Translations under genes and position numbers: made by a program
In this document: in pieces, positions 25,031-33,792 of the stretch
Position numbering within the stretch: the stretch's first letter is position 1
Layout of the letters: the number at the start of each line of letters is the position of its first letter
Source: Lysinibacillus composti
Lineage (GTDB): Bacteria; Bacillota; Bacilli; Bacillales_A; Planococcaceae
Direction: 5' to 3'
Length of the DNA stretch: 64,000 nucleotides
Assembly (NCBI RefSeq): GCF_016908465.1
Contig: NZ_JAFBDY010000002.1
Coordinates: 1 to 64,000 of the forward strand
The notes under the pieces: generated by a model
Database searches by the model: none
What the model saw: the letters and a program-made list of their open reading frames with translations, nothing else
What the model was told of the DNA's origin: nothing

Positions 25031-25464
25031 TGGAACTGAAAGGATTAACCGATTTTCAGAAAGATTTACTTACTGTCGCTCAACGTAAATTGCCAAAGGA
25101 AACGACAAAAATCATGCGTAAAGTCGGAAGTAAGGCACGTACTGTTGTTGCACGCAAAGCTCGTCAGTTAGTGCGTCACCAAGTTGATGAAAATGACAAG
25201 AGCGATTATCACCGAAAATGGAAACGAGGCAAAGTGTTCAGAGGTGAAAATGGCGAGTGGGTAGTGCGAGTGATTAATTCTGCACCACACGCTCATCTCA
25301 TCGAAGAAGGACACAGGCAAGTAACCAAAGACGGCCGTGAAGTCGGATTTACGAATGGAAAATTCCCGTTAGATAAAGGAATGCGTGAATTTGACGGCAG
25401 CGGTCAATACGAGCATATGCTTTCTGAATGGCTTGACGACATGTTGGAGAGTGGGAAGCTATGA
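25030..25464 (+). CDS. HK97 gp10-like tail-completion protein
   Basis: 144 residues with a basic N-terminal helix and the family's APHAHLIEEGHR motif near 85. Sits at the head-tail interface. ATGs overlap neighbours on both sides. Confidence 0.85.
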   Translation: MELKGLTDFQKDLLTVAQRKLPKETTKIMRKVGSKARTVVARKARQLVRHQVDENDKSDYHRKWKRGKVFRGENGEWVVRVINSAPHAHLIEEGHRQVTKDGREVGFTNGKFPLDKGMREFDGSGQYEHMLSEWLDDMLESGKL

Positions 25465-25889
25465 TTACCTACAAGAAAATAAAAACTGCTGTTAATCGTA
25501 AACTCAAGGAAACATTTGGGCTTGAGATTAACAGCAAAGACATTTCAGAAGGTTTTAAAAGACCTTCTTTTTTTATTGAATTCGATGAAGTAAAGCGAGA
25601 TGGATCCGTATCACAAGTTGAAAAGTCGATGATTATTCGAATCTACTATTTTCCTAAAACAATTAAAGAATCATCAATTGAAATCCTAGAAATTCAGGAA
25701 CAACTAGGTGATGTTTTTGACATGAAGTTAATTGTGGAAGACCGACAGCTAAATATTACAGAACCAAACTTTAACGTTACTGACGGCGTGCTTCAATTCG
25801 AATTCGACATCGCATTTGAAGATGGTCGAATTGTTAGTGAAGAATACGAACTTATGGAAGAACTTGATATTGATATTCAGAAAGGGTGA
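25461..25889 (+). CDS. Tail terminator protein (DUF6838 type)
   Basis: 142 residues, alpha/beta, ahead of the sheath gene as in PBSX-type tails (XkdJ position). Caps the tail tube and joins it to the head. Family call by pattern and position. Confidence 0.72.
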   Translation: MITYKKIKTAVNRKLKETFGLEINSKDISEGFKRPSFFIEFDEVKRDGSVSQVEKSMIIRIYYFPKTIKESSIEILEIQEQLGDVFDMKLIVEDRQLNITEPNFNVTDGVLQFEFDIAFEDGRIVSEEYELMEELDIDIQKG

Positions 25890-25894
25890 TTTAT

Positions 25895-26965
25895 GTGGGC
25901 CTTCCACAAATTGATGTCTTGTTTAAGACAAAAGCAGCAACAGCAATCAAGCGAAGCGCACTTGGTATTGTTGCGTTAATCCTACGAGATGATACAAACA
26001 TCGGCACATTAGCAAGTAATGTCTTAACTTATAAGAGCGTCGAGGATATTAACGTAGCTGACTGGGATGCAACAAGCTTAGATTATATCAACAAAGCATT
26101 CTTAGGCACTCCTTCGAAAGTTATTTGCTTTAAGTACGATGATTTAAAAGTAATTAACGAAATCCTAGTGCAAGTAGGAAAAACACGCTTCAATTATTTA
26201 GCAATGCCACAAGCAACAGCAGATGAAGTTGAAGCGATTGCTACTTGGATTAAATCAAAACGTGCAAACGAAAAGAAAACGTTTAAAGCAGTATTACCGA
26301 ACGTTGTAGTTGCAGATGATGAAGGAATTATCAATTTCACAACATCTGATATCGTAGTGGGCGATACAACTTATACTGCAGCACAATATACACCTCGTTT
26401 AGCAGGTATCTTTGCCGGCTTACCGTTCACTCAATCATCAACTTACTTTGTATTACCTGAAGTTGAATCAATCACTGCAAGCGATACACCAGATGATGAT
26501 ATTGATAGTGGTCAACTAATCCTTATTCACGATGGTGAAAAAGTAAAAATCGGTCGCGGCGTTAACAGTTTAGTAACACTTGGTAGCACGAAAAAAGCCG
26601 ACTATCAAAAAATTAAAATCATTGAAATCATGGATATGATTGCAGATGATATTCGCTCTACTTTCGAAGACGGGTATGTTGGTAAATATCCAAACATTTA
26701 CGACAACCAAGCACTATTTATCACAGCAATTAACGCCTATTTCAAAGGCTTACAAGGTGATGAAATTCTAGATCCAAATACAACAAATAAAGCTGAAGTC
26801 AACGTTGATAAACAACGTCTAGCATGGGAAGGCATCGGTACTGATACAACTGATTGGGATGACCAAAGAGTTAAGAATATGACATTTGGAGCGAATGTAT
26901 TCTTAGGCGGTACTGTTAAACCAGTCGACGCTATGGAAGACCTAAGCTTTGAAATTACGGTGTAA
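25895..26965 (+). CDS. xkdK: Contractile tail sheath protein
   Basis: 356 residues; subtilisin-like-domain tail sheath of the XkdK family. It polymerises around the tube and contracts on infection, which makes this phage a myovirus. GTG at 25895 is preferred (AAAGGGTGAT upstream, and homologues start MGLP...); GTG 25886 is in frame too. Confidence 0.9.
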   Translation: MGLPQIDVLFKTKAATAIKRSALGIVALILRDDTNIGTLASNVLTYKSVEDINVADWDATSLDYINKAFLGTPSKVICFKYDDLKVINEILVQVGKTRFNYLAMPQATADEVEAIATWIKSKRANEKKTFKAVLPNVVVADDEGIINFTTSDIVVGDTTYTAAQYTPRLAGIFAGLPFTQSSTYFVLPEVESITASDTPDDDIDSGQLILIHDGEKVKIGRGVNSLVTLGSTKKADYQKIKIIEIMDMIADDIRSTFEDGYVGKYPNIYDNQALFITAINAYFKGLQGDEILDPNTTNKAEVNVDKQRLAWEGIGTDTTDWDDQRVKNMTFGANVFLGGTVKPVDAMEDLSFEITV

Positions 26966-26980
26966 GGAGGTACTTAAACA

Positions 26981-27415
26981 ATGGCAAAATTACGTTCAAA
27001 TAAACAGATTAACGGTTCATTTGGTACTTTGTGGGTGAATAAAGAAAAATGGATGGATGTTGAATCTTTCGAAGCAACAGTCAACTTAAATTTCGAAGAT
27101 GTAAACATGTCTGAGGATTTAGCGACACATAAAAAACTTATGGGTTGGAGCGGTGAAGGTTCAATCGTTGTGAAGAAAGTTTACTCTCGAGGAGCTGCAT
27201 TAATGGCAGATGCTGCAAAAACAGGCGTTGTACCTGATATTGAACTAATCGGTAAATTAGAAGATCCAGATGCATACGGTGCAGAACGTGTTGCAATTTC
27301 AGAAGTAACATTTAATTCATTTACATTATTGAAGTTTGAACAAAAAACACTTCAACAAGAAGAGTTACCGTTCAACTTCGCTGATTATGAATTCCTAGAT
27401 CAAATTTCAGCCTAA
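26981..27415 (+). CDS. xkdM: Tail tube protein
   Basis: 144 residues, XkdM family. Forms the inner tube through which DNA passes. AAGGAGG precedes the ATG; directly follows the sheath as in PBSX. Confidence 0.9.
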   Translation: MAKLRSNKQINGSFGTLWVNKEKWMDVESFEATVNLNFEDVNMSEDLATHKKLMGWSGEGSIVVKKVYSRGAALMADAAKTGVVPDIELIGKLEDPDAYGAERVAISEVTFNSFTLLKFEQKTLQQEELPFNFADYEFLDQISA

Positions 27416-27431
27416 TTGGGGAGGTAATTGT

Positions 27432-27806
27432 ATGAGTAAACGTTTAACGGTAACAGATTTATTAAAAGAAAAAGAAAAGTATGTTATGAAGGATAATGTA
27501 ACAGAAGAATTGTATATCGAACGCTTGGATGCAACAATTACAATTCAAAAACCTTCACGTTCTCTTGTATTAGAAGCACACGGTATCGAAGAAGAAGGTG
27601 GTTCGGATATCTTTTTAATTTACAACAGCGTAACTGAACCCAACTTAAAAGATGCAGAATTGCAAAAAGCATTCGATTGCAAAGAACCAACAGATATTGT
27701 AGAAAAAGTATTTAGTCCTGGCGAAATCGTAACTATTGCACAATACGGCTTAAGTTTAGCTGGCTATTCAGATAGCGTTAAAAGAGTAAAAGACTTAAAA
27801 AACTAA
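27432..27806 (+). CDS. xkdN: Tail assembly chaperone, short form
   Basis: 124 residues, XkdN/YqbN type. Binds the tape measure during assembly. The gene ends in the heptamer A-AAA-AAC (27797-27803) right before the TAA stop, which allows a -1 shift into a second frame, as with lambda gpG/gpGT. Confidence 0.85.
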   Translation: MSKRLTVTDLLKEKEKYVMKDNVTEELYIERLDATITIQKPSRSLVLEAHGIEEEGGSDIFLIYNSVTEPNLKDAELQKAFDCKEPTDIVEKVFSPGEIVTIAQYGLSLAGYSDSVKRVKDLKN

Positions 27807-27964
27807 TAGATAGTGATGATGATTTTTACTTTCTTCATCACTATTTACAACACGGTTTCACATTAGATTATTTATTAAATTTAAGATACGATGAAAAGTT
27901 ATTTATGACTGCAAGTATCGAAAAGCATTTCGAAGAATTGAAGGCTACAACTCCACGGTTGTAG
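27797..27964 (+). CDS. Frameshift-encoded extension of tail chaperone
   Basis: After a -1 slip on A AAA AAC the reading continues LIDSDDDFYFLHHYLQHGF and on to TAG at 27962-27964, adding about 53 residues (total ~178). The frame has no start codon or ribosome site of its own, stays open to just before the tape measure gene and reads like a folded helical domain. This is the T-domain equivalent of gpGT. Confidence 0.82.
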   Translation, partial: KKLIDSDDDFYFLHHYLQHGFTLDYLLNLRYDEKLFMTASIEKHFEELKATTPRL

Positions 27965-27976
27965 TCTTTTTCTTTT
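27945..27976 (+). terminator. Hairpin before tape measure gene
   Basis: CTACAAC/GTTGTAG stem around TCCACG, then TCTTTTTCTTTT. Terminator-like inside the tail operon; it may lower readthrough or act on the ribosome finishing the frameshift frame. Confidence 0.5.
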
Positions 27977-27995
27977 GTAAGAAGGCGGTGAGGAC

Positions 27996-30086
27996 ATGGC
28001 AAAAAGGGTAATATCCGCAATATTAACATTAAAGGACCAAAACTTTTCTAGTGGATTAAAAAAGGCAGCAACTAATACTGATGACTTTAACAGGATTGTG
28101 TTAAGAGCTCGAAATCAAATTGATGGTTTCGCTTCATCTGCATTAAGAAGCTTCAAAAAAGTTAGTTTAGCGGCAGGTACATTGGCCACAACAGGTATTT
28201 CAGCTGTAGCAACAGCATTAGCCACAACTGCTTCAGAAATGGATAGTGCATTTAGCAAATTAGAAGCGAGCACAGGCGTATCAGGTGCAGAGCTAGAAGG
28301 CCTTGAAGAAATAGCAAAAAACGTCTATAAAAATGGATTTGGCGAAACTTTGCCACAAGTAGTTAATGATTTAGGGATCCTAAAGCAAACATTGGGAACG
28401 GTGGACAATAAAACTTTAGAATCTACCCAGATTTTAAGTGCGCTATCTGAAAATATGGATGTTGATTCTGTCGCTAGGGCGTTACGCTCAATGACATCAT
28501 CTTTCCCAGGCGCTACACAACAAAAGTCATTAGATTTAATCACTAAGACATTGCAAGTTGGTGGCGATGCATCTGGTGACTTGTTAGACACATTCAACGA
28601 ATATTCAGGGGTAGTAGCTTCAGCTGGAATTGGTATGGATAGTTTTGCGAACATCATGGTAAATGGCGCAAAAGCTGGCGCGAGGAATTACGACGTAGTA
28701 GCCGACACGTTGAAGGAATTCAACATTTTAACGAAAACCGGTTCTGACGATACAAAAGCTGCATTTAAAACTTTAGGTTTAGATGCTAACAAAGTTGCGA
28801 GTGATCTAGCTGCAGGTGGTGAACGTGGCGAAAAAGCGTACTACAAAACAATGCAAGCTTTATCAAAACTAGACGACGAATCGAAATATTCAGTTGGTGT
28901 TGCGTTGATGGGTACGAAATTTGAAGATTTAGAAGCAAAAACTATTGAAGCAATGGGAACTGGAATTGATCTATTAGGTAATTTCGAAGGTGCGACTGCA
29001 AAGGCTGGAGCAGCGTTGCAAGATAATTTTGGAACTAGGATGAATAAAGTTTGGCGTGAAATTAAGGTTGGTGCCGTTGATGCATTTAGAGATGCTGGTG
29101 GTGGCGAAGTACTAGACAAAATAGCTATAAAAGCAGAAGAATTGGTACCAAAAATTAACGATATGGTTACTGCAGGTGTAGGATTTGCAAAAGCAATCCA
29201 AGACAATTGGGGAACAATCGTAAAGGTTATTACTCCAATAGGTTCGGCAATCGGAGCGGTTTATCTAACACTAGGCGCTGTCGGAGTATGGAACGCTGCT
29301 GTCGGAGCAATGAACATGTATAAAGCATCTGCATTTGCAACTACCGTAGCCCAACATGGATTTAATGCTGCATTAAAGGCAAATCCAATTGGTGTTGTTA
29401 TCACTGTCATCGGTTTATTAGTTGCTGCAGGTGTAGCACTTTATCAAAACTGGGATACGGTGAAAACAAAAGGCACTGAACTATGGGGAATGATTAGGTC
29501 AAACCCTATCACAGCCTTCCTAACACAACCAATTCAGAACGCTATTAATATGGGGGTTTTCCTATATCAAAACTGGGATACGATTAGAGCAAAGGGCGGA
29601 GAATTGTACACGAAAGTAAAAGAGGTTTTTGGTGGGATTTACGATTGGGGTCAAACCAAAATCCAACCTGTCGTATCATTCTTCCAAGGTTTATCGGATA
29701 AGGTCGATAGATTCAAAGGCTCTCTTAGTAACTTCAAGCTTCCAGATTGGGTCTCTAAGGTAGGTAGTGTTGTAGGTGGTGGAGTATTCAAAGGTGTCTT
29801 CGATGGCTCTCACGCAAACGGCTTAAACTATGTTCCTTACGACGGCTATGTTGCAGAACTTCACAAAGGCGAAATGGTCATTCCAGCTCGTCAATCTGAA
29901 CGCTTACGTCAAAGCGGTGCAAACATCGGCAATGTAGATCGTGTAGCAACTACAAGCAATGTAACAACGAACAATAGTAATAGCTCAAACAATATCAATA
30001 TCACTATAAACGCACAAGGCACTACAGCTCGTGAAGTCCTAAATGAAGTCGTTCCACAATTAAAATTAGTTTTAGCAAATATGTAG
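27996..30086 (+). CDS. Tail tape measure protein
   Basis: 696 residues; sets tail length and travels in the tube. N-terminal TP901-type region, two hydrophobic stretches near 410-490 and a repeated segment (YQNWDTVKTKGTELWGMI and YQNWDTIRAKGGELYTKV, about 483-545), then a C-terminal tail-like region with an Asn/Ser linker. Length predicts a fairly short tail. Confidence 0.9.
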   Translation: MAKRVISAILTLKDQNFSSGLKKAATNTDDFNRIVLRARNQIDGFASSALRSFKKVSLAAGTLATTGISAVATALATTASEMDSAFSKLEASTGVSGAELEGLEEIAKNVYKNGFGETLPQVVNDLGILKQTLGTVDNKTLESTQILSALSENMDVDSVARALRSMTSSFPGATQQKSLDLITKTLQVGGDASGDLLDTFNEYSGVVASAGIGMDSFANIMVNGAKAGARNYDVVADTLKEFNILTKTGSDDTKAAFKTLGLDANKVASDLAAGGERGEKAYYKTMQALSKLDDESKYSVGVALMGTKFEDLEAKTIEAMGTGIDLLGNFEGATAKAGAALQDNFGTRMNKVWREIKVGAVDAFRDAGGGEVLDKIAIKAEELVPKINDMVTAGVGFAKAIQDNWGTIVKVITPIGSAIGAVYLTLGAVGVWNAAVGAMNMYKASAFATTVAQHGFNAALKANPIGVVITVIGLLVAAGVALYQNWDTVKTKGTELWGMIRSNPITAFLTQPIQNAINMGVFLYQNWDTIRAKGGELYTKVKEVFGGIYDWGQTKIQPVVSFFQGLSDKVDRFKGSLSNFKLPDWVSKVGSVVGGGVFKGVFDGSHANGLNYVPYDGYVAELHKGEMVIPARQSERLRQSGANIGNVDRVATTSNVTTNNSNSSNNINITINAQGTTAREVLNEVVPQLKLVLANM

Positions 30087-30096
30087 GAGGTGCGAC

Positions 30097-30504
30097 ATGG
30101 ATATAACATTTTCTTCTGAAGATAGAAAAGAAGTGCTGAAACTACCCATTGTGCCTCCCGATTTGCAATGGGATAGACCAAACAATAATGTCACTCTGGA
30201 AACGATTAACGGAGAAATTAGACTAATCGGCAAAAAGAAACTAATGTCACTAAGCATAAGCTCTTTTTTCCCGAACAAAGAATACAATTTTGCTAGAAGT
30301 AATGTAAGAGGTAGATATGCAGTCGGTTTCTTTGCAAAGTGGAAGAATTCAGGTAAACCAATTCGAATGGCTATCACCAACGACAATCGCGAAACATTGC
30401 TTAGCATTTTGGTTAGTATCGACAACTTTAACCATGGTTTTGACAGAGCTGGCGATACTACATATACATTAGATTTAACAGAATACATCAAGTTGAAAGT
30501 GTGA
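30097..30504 (+). CDS. Baseplate/tail protein in XkdP position
   Basis: 135 residues, beta-rich (FSSEDRKEVLKLPIVPPDLQ near the start). Between tape measure and hub, where PBSX has XkdP. No LysM repeat is present, so it is shorter than XkdP. AGGAGGTG precedes the ATG. Confidence 0.7.
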   Translation: MDITFSSEDRKEVLKLPIVPPDLQWDRPNNNVTLETINGEIRLIGKKKLMSLSISSFFPNKEYNFARSNVRGRYAVGFFAKWKNSGKPIRMAITNDNRETLLSILVSIDNFNHGFDRAGDTTYTLDLTEYIKLKV

Positions 30505-31430
30505 TGATCATGCATAAAATTTATGTGAATAACAACGAAATCACACCAATCTGTGGAGGGCTCGAATGGTCGAGTAACGTTGATACATTAGGGGTACAAC
30601 TTTCATTTATCGTTGCATATTACGAGGGTAAAGAATATGTGAAGCCGGGTGATATTGTTCTTGTAAGAGAAAACCAGAATACGATTTTTGTAGGCGTCGC
30701 AGTTACTGTTGATATTGATGGTCGTACATCTAGAAGCGTTAAATGCTTTGATTTCGCCTTTTATTTAAATAAGAGCGAAACAATCATACAATTTAAAAAT
30801 CAAACAGTAAGTAGCGCTATACAAGAACTGTGCAAACGATTTAATGTTAAGTCCAATGTTGTCTCAATCCCGTTGAAGGTCAAGAAAATCTATAAAGATG
30901 AAAAGGTAAGCGACATAATAAAGGATTTACTTGAACAGGCAAGTAAGAAAACGGGCATTAAATATCGAATGGAAATGCGTAGTAGTACACTGTTTATCGA
31001 AAAACAAACGAATTTAGTTGTAAAGGCTGCAACTGATTACATTATGAATCCACAAAGAAGTTTATCTATCGAGAACATGATTAACAGCGTCATGGTTGTT
31101 TCAGATAAATCGGATGTAATTAAAGTATCGGCAACAGCATCTTCTTCCACAAACATTAAAAAGTATGGTCTTTTGCAAATGGTTGAATCATCCGATGCAA
31201 AAAATAAAGCACAAGCACAGAATTTAGCAAATCAACTGTTGAAGCAGTTTAACAAAGTAGCCGAGACCGGAAGTGTGGAGTTGCTAGGCAATGCAAATGT
31301 AAGAGCCGGCCGAATATTAAAGTTAGTTGAGCCAGTAACAGGATTTAAAGGCAATTACTTAATTAAAAGCGCAAACCATAAATCAAGTGGTGGTATTTAC
31401 ACAATGCAGTTGAATTTAGAGGTGATTTAA
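30504..31430 (+). CDS. Baseplate hub protein (XkdQ-like)
   Basis: 308 residues, gpD/gp27-like hub. Beta domains with PGDIVLVRENQNTIFVG near 48-62 and a C-terminal domain that completes the ring. ATG at 30504 overlaps the previous stop (TGATG); GTG 30501 and ATG 30510 are also possible. Confidence 0.82.
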   Translation: MIMHKIYVNNNEITPICGGLEWSSNVDTLGVQLSFIVAYYEGKEYVKPGDIVLVRENQNTIFVGVAVTVDIDGRTSRSVKCFDFAFYLNKSETIIQFKNQTVSSAIQELCKRFNVKSNVVSIPLKVKKIYKDEKVSDIIKDLLEQASKKTGIKYRMEMRSSTLFIEKQTNLVVKAATDYIMNPQRSLSIENMINSVMVVSDKSDVIKVSATASSSTNIKKYGLLQMVESSDAKNKAQAQNLANQLLKQFNKVAETGSVELLGNANVRAGRILKLVEPVTGFKGNYLIKSANHKSSGGIYTMQLNLEVI

Positions 31431-31681
31431 TGAATGATCCATTAGTTGAATTTGCTTCATTGTTCAAGGAACGTGAAAATAAAACTCAGGAGCCGTTCGT
31501 TATCGGTACAGTTATCGATTTATCTCCACTAACCATTAACGATGGAGAAAACATACTTTTAACAAGCGAAGATTTAATCATGGCTTCTGGATTGCAAGCC
31601 TCATTAATAGTTGGTAATAAAGTGATTATGATTCCATCAAACAGCTTGAATTTGTACGCAGTTATTTGCAAAGTGGGGTGA
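31430..31681 (+). CDS. DUF2577-like baseplate protein
   Basis: 83 residues, small OB-like beta barrel (PFVIGTVIDLSPLTI). In the XkdR position between hub and XkdS. ATG overlaps the hub stop. Confidence 0.72.
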   Translation: MNDPLVEFASLFKERENKTQEPFVIGTVIDLSPLTINDGENILLTSEDLIMASGLQASLIVGNKVIMIPSNSLNLYAVICKVG

Positions 31682-31685
31682 TTAG

Positions 31686-32111
31686 ATGTTCCCAGAACTA
31701 ACAACTTTAGAAGAAGAGATTGTAGAGACTGACCGTGTGTTTAACGGGAGGTCTTTTTTATTTGATTTCCAAAAAAACGATTTTGTTTACCGTAATGGAA
31801 GTTTGGTAGAAGTCGAAGGGAAAGAAGCCTTAAAAGTGTGGATTGAAAAAGTAATTCGCACTGAAAAATTCAGATTTTCAATCTATGAAGATATCGATTA
31901 TGGTGTAACGATTGAAGATCTATTCGGTAACAACCTTCCACAAGAATTTGTTGAATCAGAACTAAAACGTGAATTGACAGAAGCGATTATAGTTAATCCG
32001 TATATTGAAGATTTAACAGATTGGAATTTAATTAAAGAAGGCAGTAGATGGACAATAGGATTTACGGTAGTAACTTCCGACGAGGCCTTTGAAATGGAGG
32101 TGGCGGCTTAA
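31686..32111 (+). CDS. xkdS: DUF2634/gp25-like baseplate wedge protein
   Basis: 141 residues. The gp25 lysozyme-like fold is recognisable from IRTEKFRFSIYEDIDYG (about 57-73) and the EAIIVNPYI stretch. Connects the wedge to the first sheath ring. Confidence 0.82.
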   Translation: MFPELTTLEEEIVETDRVFNGRSFLFDFQKNDFVYRNGSLVEVEGKEALKVWIEKVIRTEKFRFSIYEDIDYGVTIEDLFGNNLPQEFVESELKRELTEAIIVNPYIEDLTDWNLIKEGSRWTIGFTVVTSDEAFEMEVAA

Positions 32112-33148
32112 TGGCAGTAGAAACAATTCACAATGAAATGTTAACCAATATCGATAATAAATACGATAAATCGAACGGCTCATTTGCCTACGATATTACA
32201 AAGTCTGTTGCTGTTGTAGTTAATAAACAAGAAGAAAAGATTGATAGCGTTCTAAATAAAGTTGATGTTGAGAAATTAAATGGCGAAGAATTAGAGAAAT
32301 TTATCTTCCAACGTACAGGCATTGAACGTAAACAAGCAACATTTGCTACCACAACTGTAACAGTGACAGGTGTACCATTTGCACGAATAAATACTGGAGA
32401 TTTGTTCGCAGCAAATAATTTGTTTTACCAAGCAACACAAACTGTTGATTTGGATGCAAGTGGTAAAGCGAATGTGGAAGTACAATGCCAAGTAGCTGGA
32501 ACCGTTGGGAATGTACCATCAGGAGCAATTAATTCATTTCCAATCACATTATCAAATATCCATACGGTTACAAATCCATCCACGGTTTCAAATGGTTACG
32601 ATAAAGAAATTGATGCGGATCTAAGAAACCGTTACTACGAAAAATTAAGGTATCCGGGGAAATCTGGAAATAAACATCATTATCGTGAATGGGCCTTGTC
32701 TGTACCTGGTGTCGGTAAAGTAAAAGTGTTTCCTTTATGGAATGGACCATTAACAGTGAAAGTATCGGTTGTGGATGCAAACAACAATCCTGCACCTCAG
32801 GAATTATTAAATGATGTTTTTGCCTTCATAGAAGAAGAAAGACCATTCGGGGCAATCGTCATTGTGGAAGCCCCAGTACAGATAAGCGTTAATATAACAG
32901 CCACTTTAACATTGGCAAATGGTTATGGTGTCACTAATGCATTAGAATCCATCTCACAAAAAGTAGACAGTTATTTAAAATCACTTATTTTTGAATCTGA
33001 TTATGTGAGCTATTCGCAAATTGGTAAATTGATATTAGAAGCGGAAGGGGTTGTGGATTATAGCAATCTATTAATTAATGACTCCGAGACTCATTTAACA
33101 ATTGGAGAAAATGAAATTGCAGTTCTAGGGGAAGTGTCGGCATCATGA
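32111..33148 (+). CDS. xkdT: Baseplate J family protein
   Basis: 345 residues, gp47/J wedge protein. GVPFARINTGDLFAA and a C-terminal YVSYSQIGKLILEAEGV stretch are typical. Overlaps neighbours by 1 and 4 bases. Confidence 0.9.
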   Translation: MAVETIHNEMLTNIDNKYDKSNGSFAYDITKSVAVVVNKQEEKIDSVLNKVDVEKLNGEELEKFIFQRTGIERKQATFATTTVTVTGVPFARINTGDLFAANNLFYQATQTVDLDASGKANVEVQCQVAGTVGNVPSGAINSFPITLSNIHTVTNPSTVSNGYDKEIDADLRNRYYEKLRYPGKSGNKHHYREWALSVPGVGKVKVFPLWNGPLTVKVSVVDANNNPAPQELLNDVFAFIEEERPFGAIVIVEAPVQISVNITATLTLANGYGVTNALESISQKVDSYLKSLIFESDYVSYSQIGKLILEAEGVVDYSNLLINDSETHLTIGENEIAVLGEVSAS

Positions 33149-33768
33149 CGACTAAACAAGAAATTATTAATAAACTTCCTAGTTACGAGAGGAATTCAGT
33201 ACTTCTTAATGAAATCTCGGGTTCGGTTGCTAAAAAGATTGACGATATATCTTCGAAAGTTGACCGACAAGAGAACGAATTATTTATTGATTCTGCATCC
33301 ACAGCATTAGCCTTGCACGAAAGAGACTTAGGCATTGTTAATAATCCTTTAATGTCGAACTCACTTCGTAGATCGTTAATCCAGGGGAAATACAAGGCAA
33401 CCTTACAACCCGTTACAGAGCAATCATTTAAGAACGTTGCTGCATCATTTTCGACAGCAGAAGTAACGGTCAAAGACACTGATACGGTTGGTGTTTATGA
33501 AATTGAATTTTTAGGAAGAGAAGGATTGCCGAACGATACGGACAGCTTATTGAATACATTAGATGATTTCATTCCAGCGCATTTAGATTATCAAATTCAA
33601 ATGATTATGTTAATGGCTTCTGAAGAAACAAGATACATTACTAACGCTAGTACAGGTGAAGTTGTTACGGTTTATCCTTATTCGCCAACAGAAATCAATG
33701 TTTCCTCTTATTCAGCTATGAAAACCTCTATAGTTGATGGTGAAGAAATTACTGTATATCCAATATAG
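33145..33768 (+). CDS. xkdU: YmfQ/DUF2313 tail protein
   Basis: 207 residues, gp48-like wedge component that links the baseplate to the fibre. Family opening (LPSYERNSVLLNEI) and central ALHERDLGI seen. ATGA overlap with the J protein. Confidence 0.82.
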   Translation: MTTKQEIINKLPSYERNSVLLNEISGSVAKKIDDISSKVDRQENELFIDSASTALALHERDLGIVNNPLMSNSLRRSLIQGKYKATLQPVTEQSFKNVAASFSTAEVTVKDTDTVGVYEIEFLGREGLPNDTDSLLNTLDDFIPAHLDYQIQMIMLMASEETRYITNASTGEVVTVYPYSPTEINVSSYSAMKTSIVDGEEITVYPI

Positions 33769-33792
33769 ATTTAGAGAGGGAGTAATAACACA

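Noticed and set aside
28325-29206. Two minus-strand ORFs of 110-121 codons inside the tape measure gene
   Set aside because: Antisense shadows of a repetitive helical coding region without ribosome sites.
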